DNA of 64,000 nucleotides, from the NCBI GenBank assembly GCA_002118135.1, contig BDIU01000217.1, positions 1-64,000 of the forward strand. Reading direction: 5' to 3'. The number at the start of each line of letters is the position of its first letter. Position 1 is the stretch's first letter. Positions 1-12,000 of the stretch are shown here, piece after piece. The notes below the pieces were generated by a model. The model was not told the origin of the DNA and did no database searches. It saw only the letters and a program-made list of their open reading frames with translations. The position numbers and the translations under genes are program-made. Origin of the DNA: Trebouxia sp. TZW2008. Taxonomy: Eukaryota > Chlorophyta > Trebouxiophyceae > Trebouxiales > Trebouxiaceae.

Positions 1-1093
1 CTGAGATGCTGTTGCTGTACCTTGAGGGTCCTCGCAAAGTACTGCTGCAGTCTGAGTTGATGGTTGAGGAAACATGTGACACAGTGTTCGTGGACAAGCG
101 CTGCAGAACCTTTTCTGGAGGGAATCAGCGGGAACTCTGAAGCGGCAGGTTCTACAGTTACACCTGATGCATTTCTGCATGCAGCATTCATGCATGCATC
201 AATGAAGGATATCCTTCATAGCTGTGGCAGTCGCATTGTCATAGCATGCACTGAAGACTAAGATGCTTACATGAACACCTTTGCAAAGCAGAGATGCTAT
301 GTCATCTAATGCTGACTTTGGTGCTCATGAGGCTGATCAGCCTCTGCAGCTCAGCTTTTGCAGCTCAGCCTTTTCAGCTCGCAGATAGTGTCACACAGTA
401 GACCAACAAGCAACATAAGCAGTTTAGGCGGCTCAGCAAGCAGAGCTAGAAAGCAACGTGTCTGAGAATTTATGCACTGACAGGGACATTTGCGTGACTT
501 TCACCAGTGGCAAAGTTGTTGCAGCATTGCAGTACATGTGCCGCAATTTCATGTTGTGTCTGTATTGATTTGGCTGTTCTTAAGTACAGCACATCATTGA
601 ACTTGCAGCTTGCAGCTTGCAATGTGGGCTGCAATCTCTCAGTTACATAGCAAGCTTGAGCGCTATCTGAAGTCATATTGTGTTTCCCTTTGCTAACAGG
701 GTGCTGTACCCTTCGTTTGCTGAGAGGGTGTTGTACCTTATGTTTGCGATTGCGCTATTGCTGATGACAAAGGCTGCACGTGCACAATCTGGGTTGTCAC
801 AGTTATTTTTCGTTTCAAAAAACCCGGTTTTTTGCAACAAGTTGTTGAAGCTGTTGACCCTCAAGCTTGGAGACATGCATGCAACAGCATGCAATGCTTT
901 TGCATAGCTCTGCCGATTCGTTTGCAATGATCATGATTAGATCAGTTGCATTTCATTCAGCTTTGCAAAAGGCATGATCTTGCTAGATGGTGACCTGGCA
1001 CCAGAGTTGAGTCTTGCTTCCAATCTTGTGCTTTTTGCCATGCTTCTGATGCAGGTGACAAAATGACAAACCAATCCACTGACCAATTGTCAC
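1..1093. other. Sequence without a recognisable gene
   Basis: I find no reading frame with a family signature or a convincing splice chain in this stretch. It lies downstream of the stop of the PRISE-like gene. It contains many TGCA words and short direct repeats such as the GCTGTACC/TTGTACC blocks near 690-745. It may hold that gene's 3' UTR and the end of a gene outside the window. Confidence 0.5.
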
Positions 1094-3523
1094 CTACGCC
1101 TGCTTTAATAGGCAGCTTTTTGGGTCCAATCCTTGTTTGCTATAAGCTGGAATTACCTTCTTTGCTGCCATGTGTTCAAAAATTTGAATGATGTTTGCTG
1201 CAGTGTCTAAGCACATGCCATGAAAGCCTGCTTGTTGCAACTTTGCCACGTTTTCATAGGCATTCATCTCCTTTGCAAAAGACGCCTCTGCAAACGGCCA
1301 CTGAACTAACTGATCAAGCTGAATATTGCTGTCAAGCCCATGCTTCTTCTGAACTGACTTCCACAGTGGCTCCTTGTCTGCCATTAGCTTGCTTAGCGGT
1401 ACCTGCAGTGGCTCACCGGCTTCAATTCCAAACCAGGCTGCAAGCTTGGGCCAGACCTGCAAATGTACACATGTATGTCACATTTTTTCCTCACAATCTG
1501 CTGCATTTTTGCAGTGGCATGCGCATAGCTTCTGCAGATTGTTGAATATTTGCAAGACTCTCATTGATCCTATTTGTACTTTAATCCAAATGTCATAATT
1601 TCTGTGAACATGCTGAGTCAAAGTGGAAGCAAAATACAAAAGCGATGCAGTCCAAGCACAAGTCTGAACTCTATCAATGTACCAATTCACAATCAGATGT
1701 CAGTCAATGCTGCAAAACATACTTGACTCCATCGGAAGGTGTCGCCATTGAGGATGTTGAAGTGCTGATTGGCAGCCTTAGGTTCTGTGGCAGTAAACAC
1801 AGCAGCTTTCATCAGCATCTTGCTATCTACTCCGCTGGTGATGGCATTGTCGTAGGCTCCTTGTGGCCCAGGAAATCTGCGTGCATGCAGAAAGTTACCG
1901 AATTTGACCGCTTGTCCCTATCTGATTGTTTGTGTGCAATGTACATAATATAGTCTAGCTTTGCAAAACCTCCAAATGAGCGCACATTAGCTTTGCTGCA
2001 GTGCCAATGCAAGGTGCGTAATGAGGGCCTGTTTGACAGCACAGGACTGGTGCTAGTGTAGACCACGCAAATGTTGTCATGTTTCATTAACAGAATGGTG
2101 CTAAGGCTACAGCTCCTGTGAAAGCTGCATCATGCTCAATGTATGCCAGAGGCTTTACTTGTGCAAGCAACACAAGATGTGGCAAAGGCCTTGCAATCTC
2201 AATTCTTGGTTCTAACTTGGTGGACATTGATAGCGTGCAGCATTTGCCAGCTTGGTGGTGACTGTTGTGCTCACCTCATGTCAATGCCCAACTCCTTGCA
2301 GACAATGCCATAGACCGCGATGCAGGTCACAATGTTCATTGTGCTGCCTAGGCTGTAGCCCAAGATGAGAGGCGGCCTGAGGCTGGAGTATGTCCACTTG
2401 GCACCAGCCTTGACCTTGTTCTCCACCAAATCTTCCAAGTCGTAATAGTAATTTGGGGCCAGGTGCCTACAAGCAGTCAGAATGAACTCAGGACAATGTC
2501 AGAGACATGGGCACAAATATGTCCTTGTTATCCTTGAGCAAAGCTTCGGCAGTGTACACTGTTGCAATATCAAGATCAAGAATGGCCAGCTCAAAGTGTG
2601 TCTGCATTGAGCTCATGCACTTATGCAATGCCCAGACTGGTACCTCCTGAGATTAATTGCATGTGGACTTGTGCCTGAGCTATGCAACAAAGCTTCTGCC
2701 GCAACAGGCCTTCTCATCAATTGCACTGTCCATGAGTGGCACACAGTGCACAGCATGAAGCAGACGTGATGCGGTGCAAAACGCTTTACCTTGAATCACG
2801 CTCATCAAAGGGACCTCTGGGTTTACCAAAGTGCATACCTGCGGTGCGTCAGCAGTGTGAAAGCATGCATGCTTGGAGTCGTGGGCTACATCAGAGAGGC
2901 TTGACTGAGTTGCTGTGAGAACAGCTGTACTTACCATAGTATTTCAAACCAGTGGTGAAGTACACATGTTTCAGAGGGCATTTGGCTTGCTCAACTGCTG
3001 TCAACAGGTTGTCCAGCATTTTGTACACACCTTTGTCCATATTTGTCATGTCCCCAGCAAATGCCAAATGGAAGATGTGTGTGACATCTTTGACATGCTT
3101 GTCTTTCAATTTGGCCTCAATGGCTTGCTCATCAAAGAGGTCAAGCTCAAGGTGCTTGATCTTTGCATGTGAGATGTCAAGGGGTCTTCTGCTCACAGCA
3201 TATACACTGTCCCAATCTTCACTTTGTGTCAGCAGCTCCAACAGTGGTCGTCCCTGCAACGCACAACGTGTGTCAACCTGAACCTCAGTGACCATGCTTA
3301 AGTGACTTTTGCAAGCCAATATCATCTTCTGTCCAAGCTGGCTGTGGACACTAGCCAAAAACACATGTTACATGACCGTCAGCTGCTACCAGCCCATTAA
3401 AAGGTCTCCATCGCGCAGGGTCGACCGAAAACGAGCCTGCATGCGTTGAGGATGCACCGTGCAGAGACAGACCTGTATGCCAGTAGAGCCGGTCACCAAT
3501 GCCACATTCTGTACCGTGCTCAT
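1094..3523 (-). CDS. PRISE-family NAD(P)H reductase (progesterone 5-beta-reductase/iridoid-synthase-like)
   Basis: Six exons (3473-3523, 2935-3253, 2790-2838, 2275-2466, 1723-1876, 1094-1456) with GT-AG borders sum to 1,128 nt, giving 375 residues, the usual length of the family. Seen: an N-terminal Rossmann motif VALVTGSTGIQG; the TTGLKYYG motif carrying the active-site lysine; NYYYDLEDL carrying the catalytic tyrosine; the WTYSSLRPPLILGYS segment; and a C-terminal NGDTFRWS-VWPKLAAWFG block. These are the landmarks of short-chain reductases that reduce the C=C bond of enones (PRISE). No signal peptide is visible, so it is probably cytosolic. The ATG was chosen because the 17-residue first exon completes the dinucleotide-binding loop. 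It is transcribed divergently from the methyltransferase gene 268 bp away. The substrate cannot be inferred. Confidence 0.9.
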
Positions 3524-3791
3524 TTCGTCAGCATGCAGCCGTTGCTTTGCCACCGGCGAAGAACTTTACAGCAGTTCAGATGTTGAAGCCTGCCCAACAT
3601 GTCGTAAAGCATATGCATGGCATTTGCATCTGACGCACCCGCACCTTGTCGCTCAGAGCCTACGTAACTCTTGGCGCAGCCTATTATCAAAGTCCAGTTG
3701 CTCATGAGATCAACCCAAACCATGTTTCCGTGATCGCAGTTCACCAGTGCTGCAATATATCTTTAGCTGATCATCACGCGATTGCAAGACC
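3524..3791. promoter_or_regulatory. Shared head-to-head intergenic region (PRISE / METTL21)
   Basis: Only 268 bp separate the two start codons, so the promoters of both genes must lie here or overlap the first exons. I see no clear TATA box. A bidirectional promoter is an inference from spacing alone. Confidence 0.4.
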
Positions 3792-4942
3792 ATGCAGGCC
3801 ACGTCGAGGGAAGTGGACGTCAATGGTCAAGCTTTGACTGTGTACGAGCATACTGAGCTTGAAAATGAAGCTGGCGCTGTCGTCTGGGACGCCGCTCTGG
3901 TTCTTTTGCACTACTTTGCGACAGGCAAGTTTTTGAAAGGCATGGCAAGCCTTTGTTCTTTTTAATCTGTTGCAAATGTTCACTGACTGAGCTGCCAAAC
4001 GCAAAGAGGGCGACGACACATTTGTACTGGTGCAGACCCCAATCTTGTCAAGCACAAACGCTGCATTGAGCTTGGAGCAGGGACAGGTGTTGTTGGTCTG
4101 ACTGCTGCCCTGTTGGGAGCAGAGGCTGTGTTGACAGGTGTGGTGCATGGTCTGCATGGGTAATTAACAATGATACAGCAGCTATTGCCGATCCGAGTGT
4201 GCCCTGTGCAGACCTAGAAATCTACCTTCCTGGACTGGAAAGAAACGTGCAGGCAAGCAGGTTAGAACCAAAATGTCTAGTTACATGCTATTCTTGGGCG
4301 CTGCAGCTGTCCGCCCACAGACGGAGACTTGAGTACATCAACGCAACTGTTGCTGCCATGAACATCACTAGGTTATCATCAGAATAGGTAGCGGTTGCAG
4401 AGCCCAGCTTGACAAAAGTGCTTTATGCTGTACAGGCAAACAACTTGCAAAGCAGAGTCTCTGTCAAGCCTTTGAAGTGGGGTGCAGATACTGACAGCTT
4501 CAATCCTCCTTATGATGTCATCATTGCGTCTGACCTGCTGTATGAAGCAAAAGCAATCCCTGAGCTCATGTTGACAATAGTCAGTCTCAGCAGCAGCGAT
4601 ACAGTGACATACATTGCGTTTGAGCTAAGGCCAAATGTGATAAGAGTCGCATTCCAAGCAATGGAGATATATGGACTCAAGCCTGAGCAGGTGAGCTATC
4701 GATCTGTGCCCTTTGTATAACATGTACAGCCTACTGAAGCATACAGTCTGTCGCAGCAGGGGATCTGCATGACAGCTGCATCTAAGTTTTGCAACAGTGA
4801 CTCCCGTTCTGGCGTGCAGGCAGGTCTCATGCATGCTGAGCAGGCAGTTGCTTTGCAGGTCCTGCAGTCTCAACTGCATCCTGACTGGCAAAGTGATGAC
4901 ATCAGAGTGTACAAGCTAAGACTGCCACAGCTGGCTCTGTAG
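3792..4942 (+). CDS. METTL21-type protein lysine methyltransferase
   Basis: Six exons (3792-3924, 4036-4137, 4212-4260, 4321-4371, 4456-4690, 4859-4942) sum to 654 nt, giving 217 residues, the typical length of METTL21 proteins. Seen: the family N-terminal block with VVWDAALVLLHYF; SAM-binding motif I as IELGAGTGVVGL; acidic post-I TD; and the DxxY-type motif in ASDLLYEA. These seven-beta-strand enzymes transfer methyl groups from S-adenosylmethionine to lysines of chaperones, translation factors or similar targets; which target here is unknown. The first intron has a GC donor (ACAG|GCAAGT). Exons 3-4 encode a region that fits the family less well (RRRLEYINAT), so those borders are the least certain. 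The last exon begins after TTTGCAG. Confidence 0.85.
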
Positions 4943-4997
4943 TCAGAAGCTTCAGCGTAAGGAGAATCGTACAGCAGCAGCAGGCCATGATTGATGC

Positions 4998-5674
4998 ATG
5001 AGTGATCCTTCTCAAGCCAGTATGTCTTGGGGGGCAGAAGAAGCTTCTCAGAGTTTCAGCAGGCTTGTATGCTTTGCGTGGTGGTGGAGATAGCCGGTGA
5101 CAAAGGCTAGCTTGGTCTGCTTACATAAGCTGCAAACATGTGCAGCAGAAGGCTCACAAGAGTTCATCATTGGATTCTTTGCAAAGTTCAGCAATGGCTG
5201 CTGCTGTGCCTTTCAGCAGCAAGTGCTTTCAGAGTGACTGTACTGTATTGGAGAACCAGTGGAATGTACAATGCAGTGTCTTGATACATGCAATTCTCCA
5301 TAGCCACAAGACAACTATGCTTGGGACAGATGATGATGGCATTGACTGCTGACATTACAGCAGCTGTTGCCGAGAATGCAAGCAAGCTTGACGTTGTGCC
5401 ATCACGCATCAACGCTGTTGAAATGATTGCGTCTGAGCCTGCAATGTCAACTACCACATGCCCTGCAACGCAGGGCAATTTTAAGCAGGATATCAGACTA
5501 TGCTGTGTCACTGGCAGGCTTGCGCTGACAGCTGGTAGAAGTAGCAACACGAACTTGCCTGATCATCAGGTGCAGGCATCACTTGGTAACGGCTACATCT
5601 GATACAACTCAGAGACACACAGTCAGGTCATCAAGGCAGATATTGATGCAGCCATTGCGCAGCATCACCCATAG
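4998..5674 (+). CDS. Weak candidate small gene, unknown function
   Basis: An ATG at 4998 opens MSDPSQASMSWGAEEASQ and reaches a possible donor (CTT|GTATGC). Possible later exons are at 5155-5200, at about 5330-5470 (ALTADITAAVAENASKLDV, a helical-looking stretch) and at 5629-5674, ending VIKADIDAAIAQHHP and stop. The helical pieces suggest real coding sequence, but phases could not be joined uniquely and no family is recognised. It would converge on the 3' end of the channel gene. Confidence 0.3.
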
Positions 5675-6094
5675 CGAGTTCAAAATGGCATTCGTCCATG
5701 TTTGTAACTACGATTGTGTAAGATCAACTTCAAGCACTGCTGTGTCATTTTCAAATGCTGAGTGTACGCTGACATTGTGCATACATGTACTATATGACCC
5801 ACACGTTAATAACAACAGCAAAATCTGCGCAGCGCTATACGAGCAATTGCCAGATGCAATGTGAAAACATAGAAAAGGATCAAAATTCCAGTGCAGAAGC
5901 TGCACTGCACTGTCCTCTGAGACGGGGTCAAAAAGCATTGCAGTGCAGCCGTTTCCGTAGTTGTATGCTGTTGTGGCCTCATCAAAACTGCACAACTTAG
6001 GGCTAACACCTGATGCAGCATGTATACGCTCATTAGTCATCTCATTTCACACTTCAGCCTTGAAGCTGCTAGGGCTAGCTTAAGAGCCACGCAA
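5675..6094. other. Intergenic, no gene seen
   Basis: This lies between the weak gene and the stop of the channel. Open frames here are short and without recognisable features. Confidence 0.4.
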
Positions 6095-9000
6095 TCACTG
6101 CCTCCTGAAGGCGTGAAGATGATGGTGATTGTTGTGGTAGCCGACTGTATCATCAAACTGTGCATGGTCATGCTGCATCTCCTGCTGTGCTGATGGTGAT
6201 GAGTGTGCGCCCTCGTCACGCTGTTCAGCTGACAGCAACTGCTCTTGTCTGGCAGGATGCACATGGTAATGGGCCTCATGAGGATGTACAGGTTGATAGT
6301 CTTCTGCAGGGTGCTTGCCTCCAAACCGGTCCAATTCAGAGTCCATGTGAGATGCCCCTGGGTGAGCAGGCTCAGCCAAATCATCCATCCTCTGGTCACC
6401 ACCGTCATCACTGTCAGATATGTGCTCTTGCTGGGCAACCGCTGCAAAAGGTCTCTTGTCTGGCGGCACCTCCTCATACCTCCTCAGAATGTGCTTCCTG
6501 CACCAAGAAACAACCCATTACATGCTGTTGTCACATACATTGGCTACCAACAGCATCACAGCTGGCACTGCAAGAATAGCTGTGCATATACGTTACGCCT
6601 GCATGCTGCATGCACCACTGCAGGAGCTAGTGCCAGAGCCACATGCCACCAAACTGCAGTCATATGTGAAACATATCAATGAAAGCGTGCAAGTGCTGCC
6701 ACGCACGGCATCAGCTAACAAATGTCATATAAAGAGCACATGCAGCATTGCAGTGACTAGGCAAGATGTTCAGACAAGTAAGAGGCAGGCATCGTGCTTA
6801 TGTAAGGCCCAGCGACTGCTGCAGAACAATGAGGCACACAGGCAGCACAGAACCATGCGCGTGGAGTGCCTGCATGCAGCTTCAAGCTATTGGCCTCATT
6901 CACAGCAGGATGCAATGGTCCATTTATTCAAGGCGCTGATGCACATAGCTAACATTTGATGAAACCAGCAAGGTGTCATGCATGTCTCACCAGGTCTTTC
7001 CAGGGATGCGCTTGGTCTGGTTCTTGATATGCTGGTGCAGGGCCTCTTGTAACACAGGCGCCAGCTCAGGGTAGAGATCCACCACAGTCTGCAGATCCTC
7101 AGTCTGCATGACCCACAGTGTGCATGGGGCCACCGCCTGCAGGGTGGACAGCCTGCAAAACAGACACAAGGTCAGTGAAGTGAGGCAGGATTCATGGAAA
7201 AACAACAATACATGTGTGCTGAAGACGTGGTCACGCTGATAATAGAGCTGCAGAATGGACAGCCTGAAACACAACAGGAGACGGTGTTGGCTGAACAGGT
7301 GAAGAGTGAACAGAGCAGTTGTGAGCTATTATGTGAATGAACAGAGCAGAGGTGATAGTCAAGATGCAGGACGCAGGGGATGCAATGCGCCACTGCCTGC
7401 AGACTTGACAACCTGCAGCAAAACTGGAGAGTGTGCCAACGAACTGTGTAGAGCTGATGGTGGAGATGCCATGTATTTCAGGTACCCACTGTCTGCAGGG
7501 TTTTTGACCTGCAACAAGCCAGAACAGTACAGCTGCCATCCAACTGGAAGCACTGTGTCTGCAAGCTAGCAGAAGTGGCCAGCTGAAGGTGCATGCATGA
7601 CTTGTGCAGGCACTGACTGCGTCATGAGGCATTCTGAAGCTTCAATGCAACAGGACTGACCTGGTCTGCAGTTCAGGGAGGCACTCCGCCAGGATGGCGA
7701 GCTCGCCCACCACATCGGGGCTGGTCAGGAACTCCTGCTTCTGCTCCCGCCGAAACGCCACCATCTCACCTGTGCACCAAATGCACGTCAATGTCAGCAG
7801 CAGGTCCTGCTGGCGCCTGGTTTCGTCATCTTCAGCAGGGCAAGATCAAGCGAAAGAGCAACCAGGGTGTTTGCTGAAAAGACAGACTTTCATGGCGTTC
7901 ACCCTGTCAACAAAAACAACACATGTTGTCCAAGGACTTTGTCCTGGAGCTTGACTGCTGAAACTAGCCAGTTGTTAGAACCATAAAGTATCTGAGTGAG
8001 CTTTGCCTGCTGTGAGTTGCACACATTACGCTGACTGGAGGGGCTCCTAGTCACAGCCTGCCCCAAAATGACTATTGATCAATTAACAGCAGAAAATGTA
8101 TGCTTCCAGGTTACTGCCTGTCTGTACAGCTGTGTCTGTTTCTGTCTGTCTCTCTGTTTGTCTGTCATCTGTCTGTCCGCTCCTGTCTGTCTGTATGTCT
8201 GTCTGTCTGTCTGTCTGTCTGTCCATTCATGAAGGTCAATGCCATTGTAATGTTACTGATCACAGACCATGCTTGTCACAAGAATCGAATTAGACAACTT
8301 GTTTGGCTTGACAGGGACAAAAGCATTTGCCGTGCATGTGAGATTGCAAGTAGCAATAGAACGTTGAGCAGCATCCTATCAACAGCGGGAAGGCAGTTGT
8401 TACAAAGAGCATTCATGCAAAAAATGCAAGCACCTTCAGTGAGGAGCCAGAGGTTGTCGCACTCATCCCCTTCTTGGCAGGCATCATGCCCAGCAGGCAG
8501 GCTGTATGGCTTCAACCGCTCGCACAGACACCTCCTGGCACGATCGTGCTGCAAGCACAAACAGCATGTCAGAAAAAATAATATGAGCTGCATTTTCAAC
8601 AGCATGCTGCAGCCCTGAGCAGCAGCACTTTGTGCTATGACAAGTGCAACCGTGTTGTTGCAACACCTGTTTTATTGCTGAACATGTTGCTTGAGAGGCT
8701 GATCCTGTCGGACCTGGAGGATTTAACTCTGAGCAGTACAATTCTGGCAGAAAGCTGATACTGCCCAGTTTGAGAACAGTGGAGCAGCACATTTACACTG
8801 CCATGCCATTTGAACAGAAAAGTATTGCGTCCATTACCCAAGTGCCAAGTGCCCAACTCAATGCACAATGAGCAAAAATTGATGCAAGATCCTGTGCATT
8901 GTCAACACAGTTGCAAAACTGAGATATGTGACTGAGGCATCAGGTCATATCAGAGCGGTCATGAAAGCAGAAGGCCTGCTTTACTGATCAGACAAGCAGC

Positions 9001-12000
9001 GTAAATTGCTTGTGGTGGACAAAGGACAGAACAGGCAACAGACAAAGGGCAGAAGCAGCTGCCTTACCAGCACAGATAGCAGGCTGGACTCCTGGAAGAC
9101 GGTTTGTGTGATCTCCATTGCAACCTCAGTGCGGATGGCGGCCGGCAGCTCATCATAGAAGCTGTCATGATGCAAGTCTACATGCACAGCATACAGAAGA
9201 AGTCATGACTTCCTGCAGGAGTCTTGAAAATGCTCAAGATGTCTGTCATGATGCAGGTCTGCAGTTGAGGGTACAGAGTAACTAACATCACATAAAGTGA
9301 ACCCCGTGACAAATGAGATGTCCATCCAGTACCAAGTTTTGAGAAACATGAGCTGCTAGCTCTTGGACATGACGAGGCTGCAGAAAAGATAAAGTGCCGG
9401 CAGGGTAGACAGATACAATACAGCAGCTGCCAGCACGCAGCTCTGTTGTGGTGGGTCTCAGTGGGTGTCACTGCACAAGGATGGCTGGCAGATGCTGCAT
9501 CAGTTTGGCGCCTCAAAACAGAAGGTGCAAACTGCACGTGGTGTGCTGACTTTGCAATGCTGGTCACCTGCGTCTTATGTATGCCTTCCATCTCTGCAGA
9601 GTTGCTAACAAGCATGCTTGCAGATAAACGCTTTTCTGAATTGCTGACTTGGCAAGCTGGATGGTAGTGACTTGTGAAAACTGTTTAGTGCGCTGACCTT
9701 TGTGATTGGCCCAGATTTCAGTGTAGTAGGCCCTGACTTGGCGGCCCAGTCTGTCTGAGAGGTGGCGCCGCTTCAGCCACAGCTCCACCCACTGCAGTTT
9801 GTCCCTCAAGGGTCCCATACGCCGTGCATTGTCACTCAGCATCGCCAAGATTTGCCTGCACCACGCAAATGCAACTTTAGTCATGCTTGCAATAACAGCA
9901 CAACAAGACCAATGAGTCATTGCAAAAGGTTGTCAATGAGGCTAAACCACTGCAGCTGGTCTCCCAAAGGCCCCATGCGCCGTGCATTGTTACTCAGCAT
10001 TCCCAGAATCTGCCTGCACCACATCAACCAAGATTGCGCGATGAGTCCCATACGTGTATGGGCCCAAATACAAAGATTGAGTTCAGGTCAGTGATGTGCA
10101 GCAGCTCCACAAAAGATTCAGGGTGGCATAAGTCAAGTTGCGCAAAAGCTTATGCAAAAGGTGGCTTATACGTTGGCTTGTGTGTCTACAAGACACATAC
10201 ACAGTGGCAAGAGGTGGCTCACTGGGAGGTGGAGACAATCAGGCCGAAGAGGAAGACGCCCATCAGCATCTGTATGCTGGCCAGCACCTCCTCCGGCGGG
10301 CTCACTGGCTTGATGTCTCCCAGCCCTGTTGTTGTCAACAGCATCACACAGAAGTACACCCCCGCTATCCATTGCCTTGCAGGTGTCTTGCTTGAAATGT
10401 CCAGCTCATTGCCTGCAAGCACCAACAGTAATCAGCAGCAAGAAATTTGCGTGCATCTTGACAAAATACTGGCATGGTGTCCACAGGACATGACCAGCTT
10501 GCTGCCTGCGTGGATACTGTTGTCAGCAGCTTTGCACAGAAGTACAGCTCCTCCATCAACTGCCATGTGGCTGTCTGGCTTGAAATGTGTCAGTGGGCAC
10601 AATTGCCTGTAGTTTTTTCCCTGCAAAGGTGCCCACAAAGGGTGTTGCAGCTGGGCTACCAAACAAGAGAAGATACAGAAAGGGCAGACAGAAGGGACCA
10701 AGATGATCACAGCACATCTGCCTGCTGTGAGTTGCATAGTCTCTCCATGTCAGCTGGACCTGGCAGAATCCAGCCACCACCCAGCATAGTTGTGAAGTGC
10801 TGACTATACAATTGTACCAATGTGCACCAGAAGTACACTGCAAAAGCCAAGGAGGCACAAGTAAAAGCGCGGACCGTGTGCGTCTACTTCCTAGCTCTGT
10901 TTCTTGTGGCAGCGGGCCAAATCCAGGAGAAGTTCAGCAACCACAAGGTTGACACTAAGCCTTGAAGCTGCTGGACTGCTCCTGAATGTGACGCAGCTGC
11001 ACGAATCCCAGACAGCAACAGATGGAAAGGCAAAAGAGCATTCAAAAGCAGGCATCAGAAGAAGAGGAGGTACCTACGACTGCATTCAGTTGTTGCATTT
11101 GCTTTCAGTGCCAGCCGACCAGATCCAAAAGTAGCCAAGCAGCTTGGGGGTGTCAGTCAATAGGCAAATGCAGAGCAAGGAAATACACCATTCAAAGAAG
11201 AATGGACAGACTTGATATAAACACCAGCCAGCTGTTGGATATTCCTTCAGCCTCGTACCGGTCAGCCAAATGCAGCAGGTTGACCTTCAGCGTCAACATT
11301 GCTGAGCTACTCTTTATTGTGACATGGCAGCAGACAGCAGCAGAAGTAGACAGAAGAAAAAGCAATTTGAATGGGTACGGTGATGAAGAGGCAGGGAGAC
11401 GTAATGACACTATCCAGCTGGTTGGATTTGCTTCCAGTGCCAGATAGCCAGATCCAAAAGGTCGAAATCAACAAAGTGAAATTGCCAAGCTGCTCCTGAC
11501 TTTGACACGGCCCAAGACTTATACAGAAGCCAGCAGCACATAACAAGCAAACTCAAAGAAAGAAGAGGGCAATGAAAAAAGGACAATGTAGGGGTACAGT
11601 AGAGTTACCTATGGAAACCATCCAGCTGTTGGATTTGCCTTCAACGCCAGCCAGCCAAATCCAGGAGCAGCCCAGCAGGTTGAGGGCCCAGCAGGTGATG
11701 TAGCCCAGCATGAGCATGAAGACGTGACCCACCGACATGCCGCGGAAGATCTGCCTACTGTATTGCCCTGTCAGCGTCAATGTCAACATGCCCTGCACCA
11801 ACATGAAAATGTTGTTAGATCACACTAGCTGAGAAAGGCGCTATGCATTTGTAGCCCAAGGCAGCTGTCCTCAGGCTTGCTTGTCAACATGCGATCGCAA
11901 GGTTTGTCAGCATCAAGCTATGTCTGCTGCAACACTGCTCACAACTTCTTGATGAATGCAAAAAGCACACCAGCAAGTTTTCACATGAATTAGTATACAA

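Noticed and set aside
5188..5550. Minus-strand hydrophobic frame of 120 codons
   Set aside because: It is opposite the helical plus-strand candidate exon, has no splice partner and looks like a shadow.
8096..8293. Frame of repeated SVCLSVCL
   Set aside because: It is translation of the TCTG microsatellite in a channel intron.
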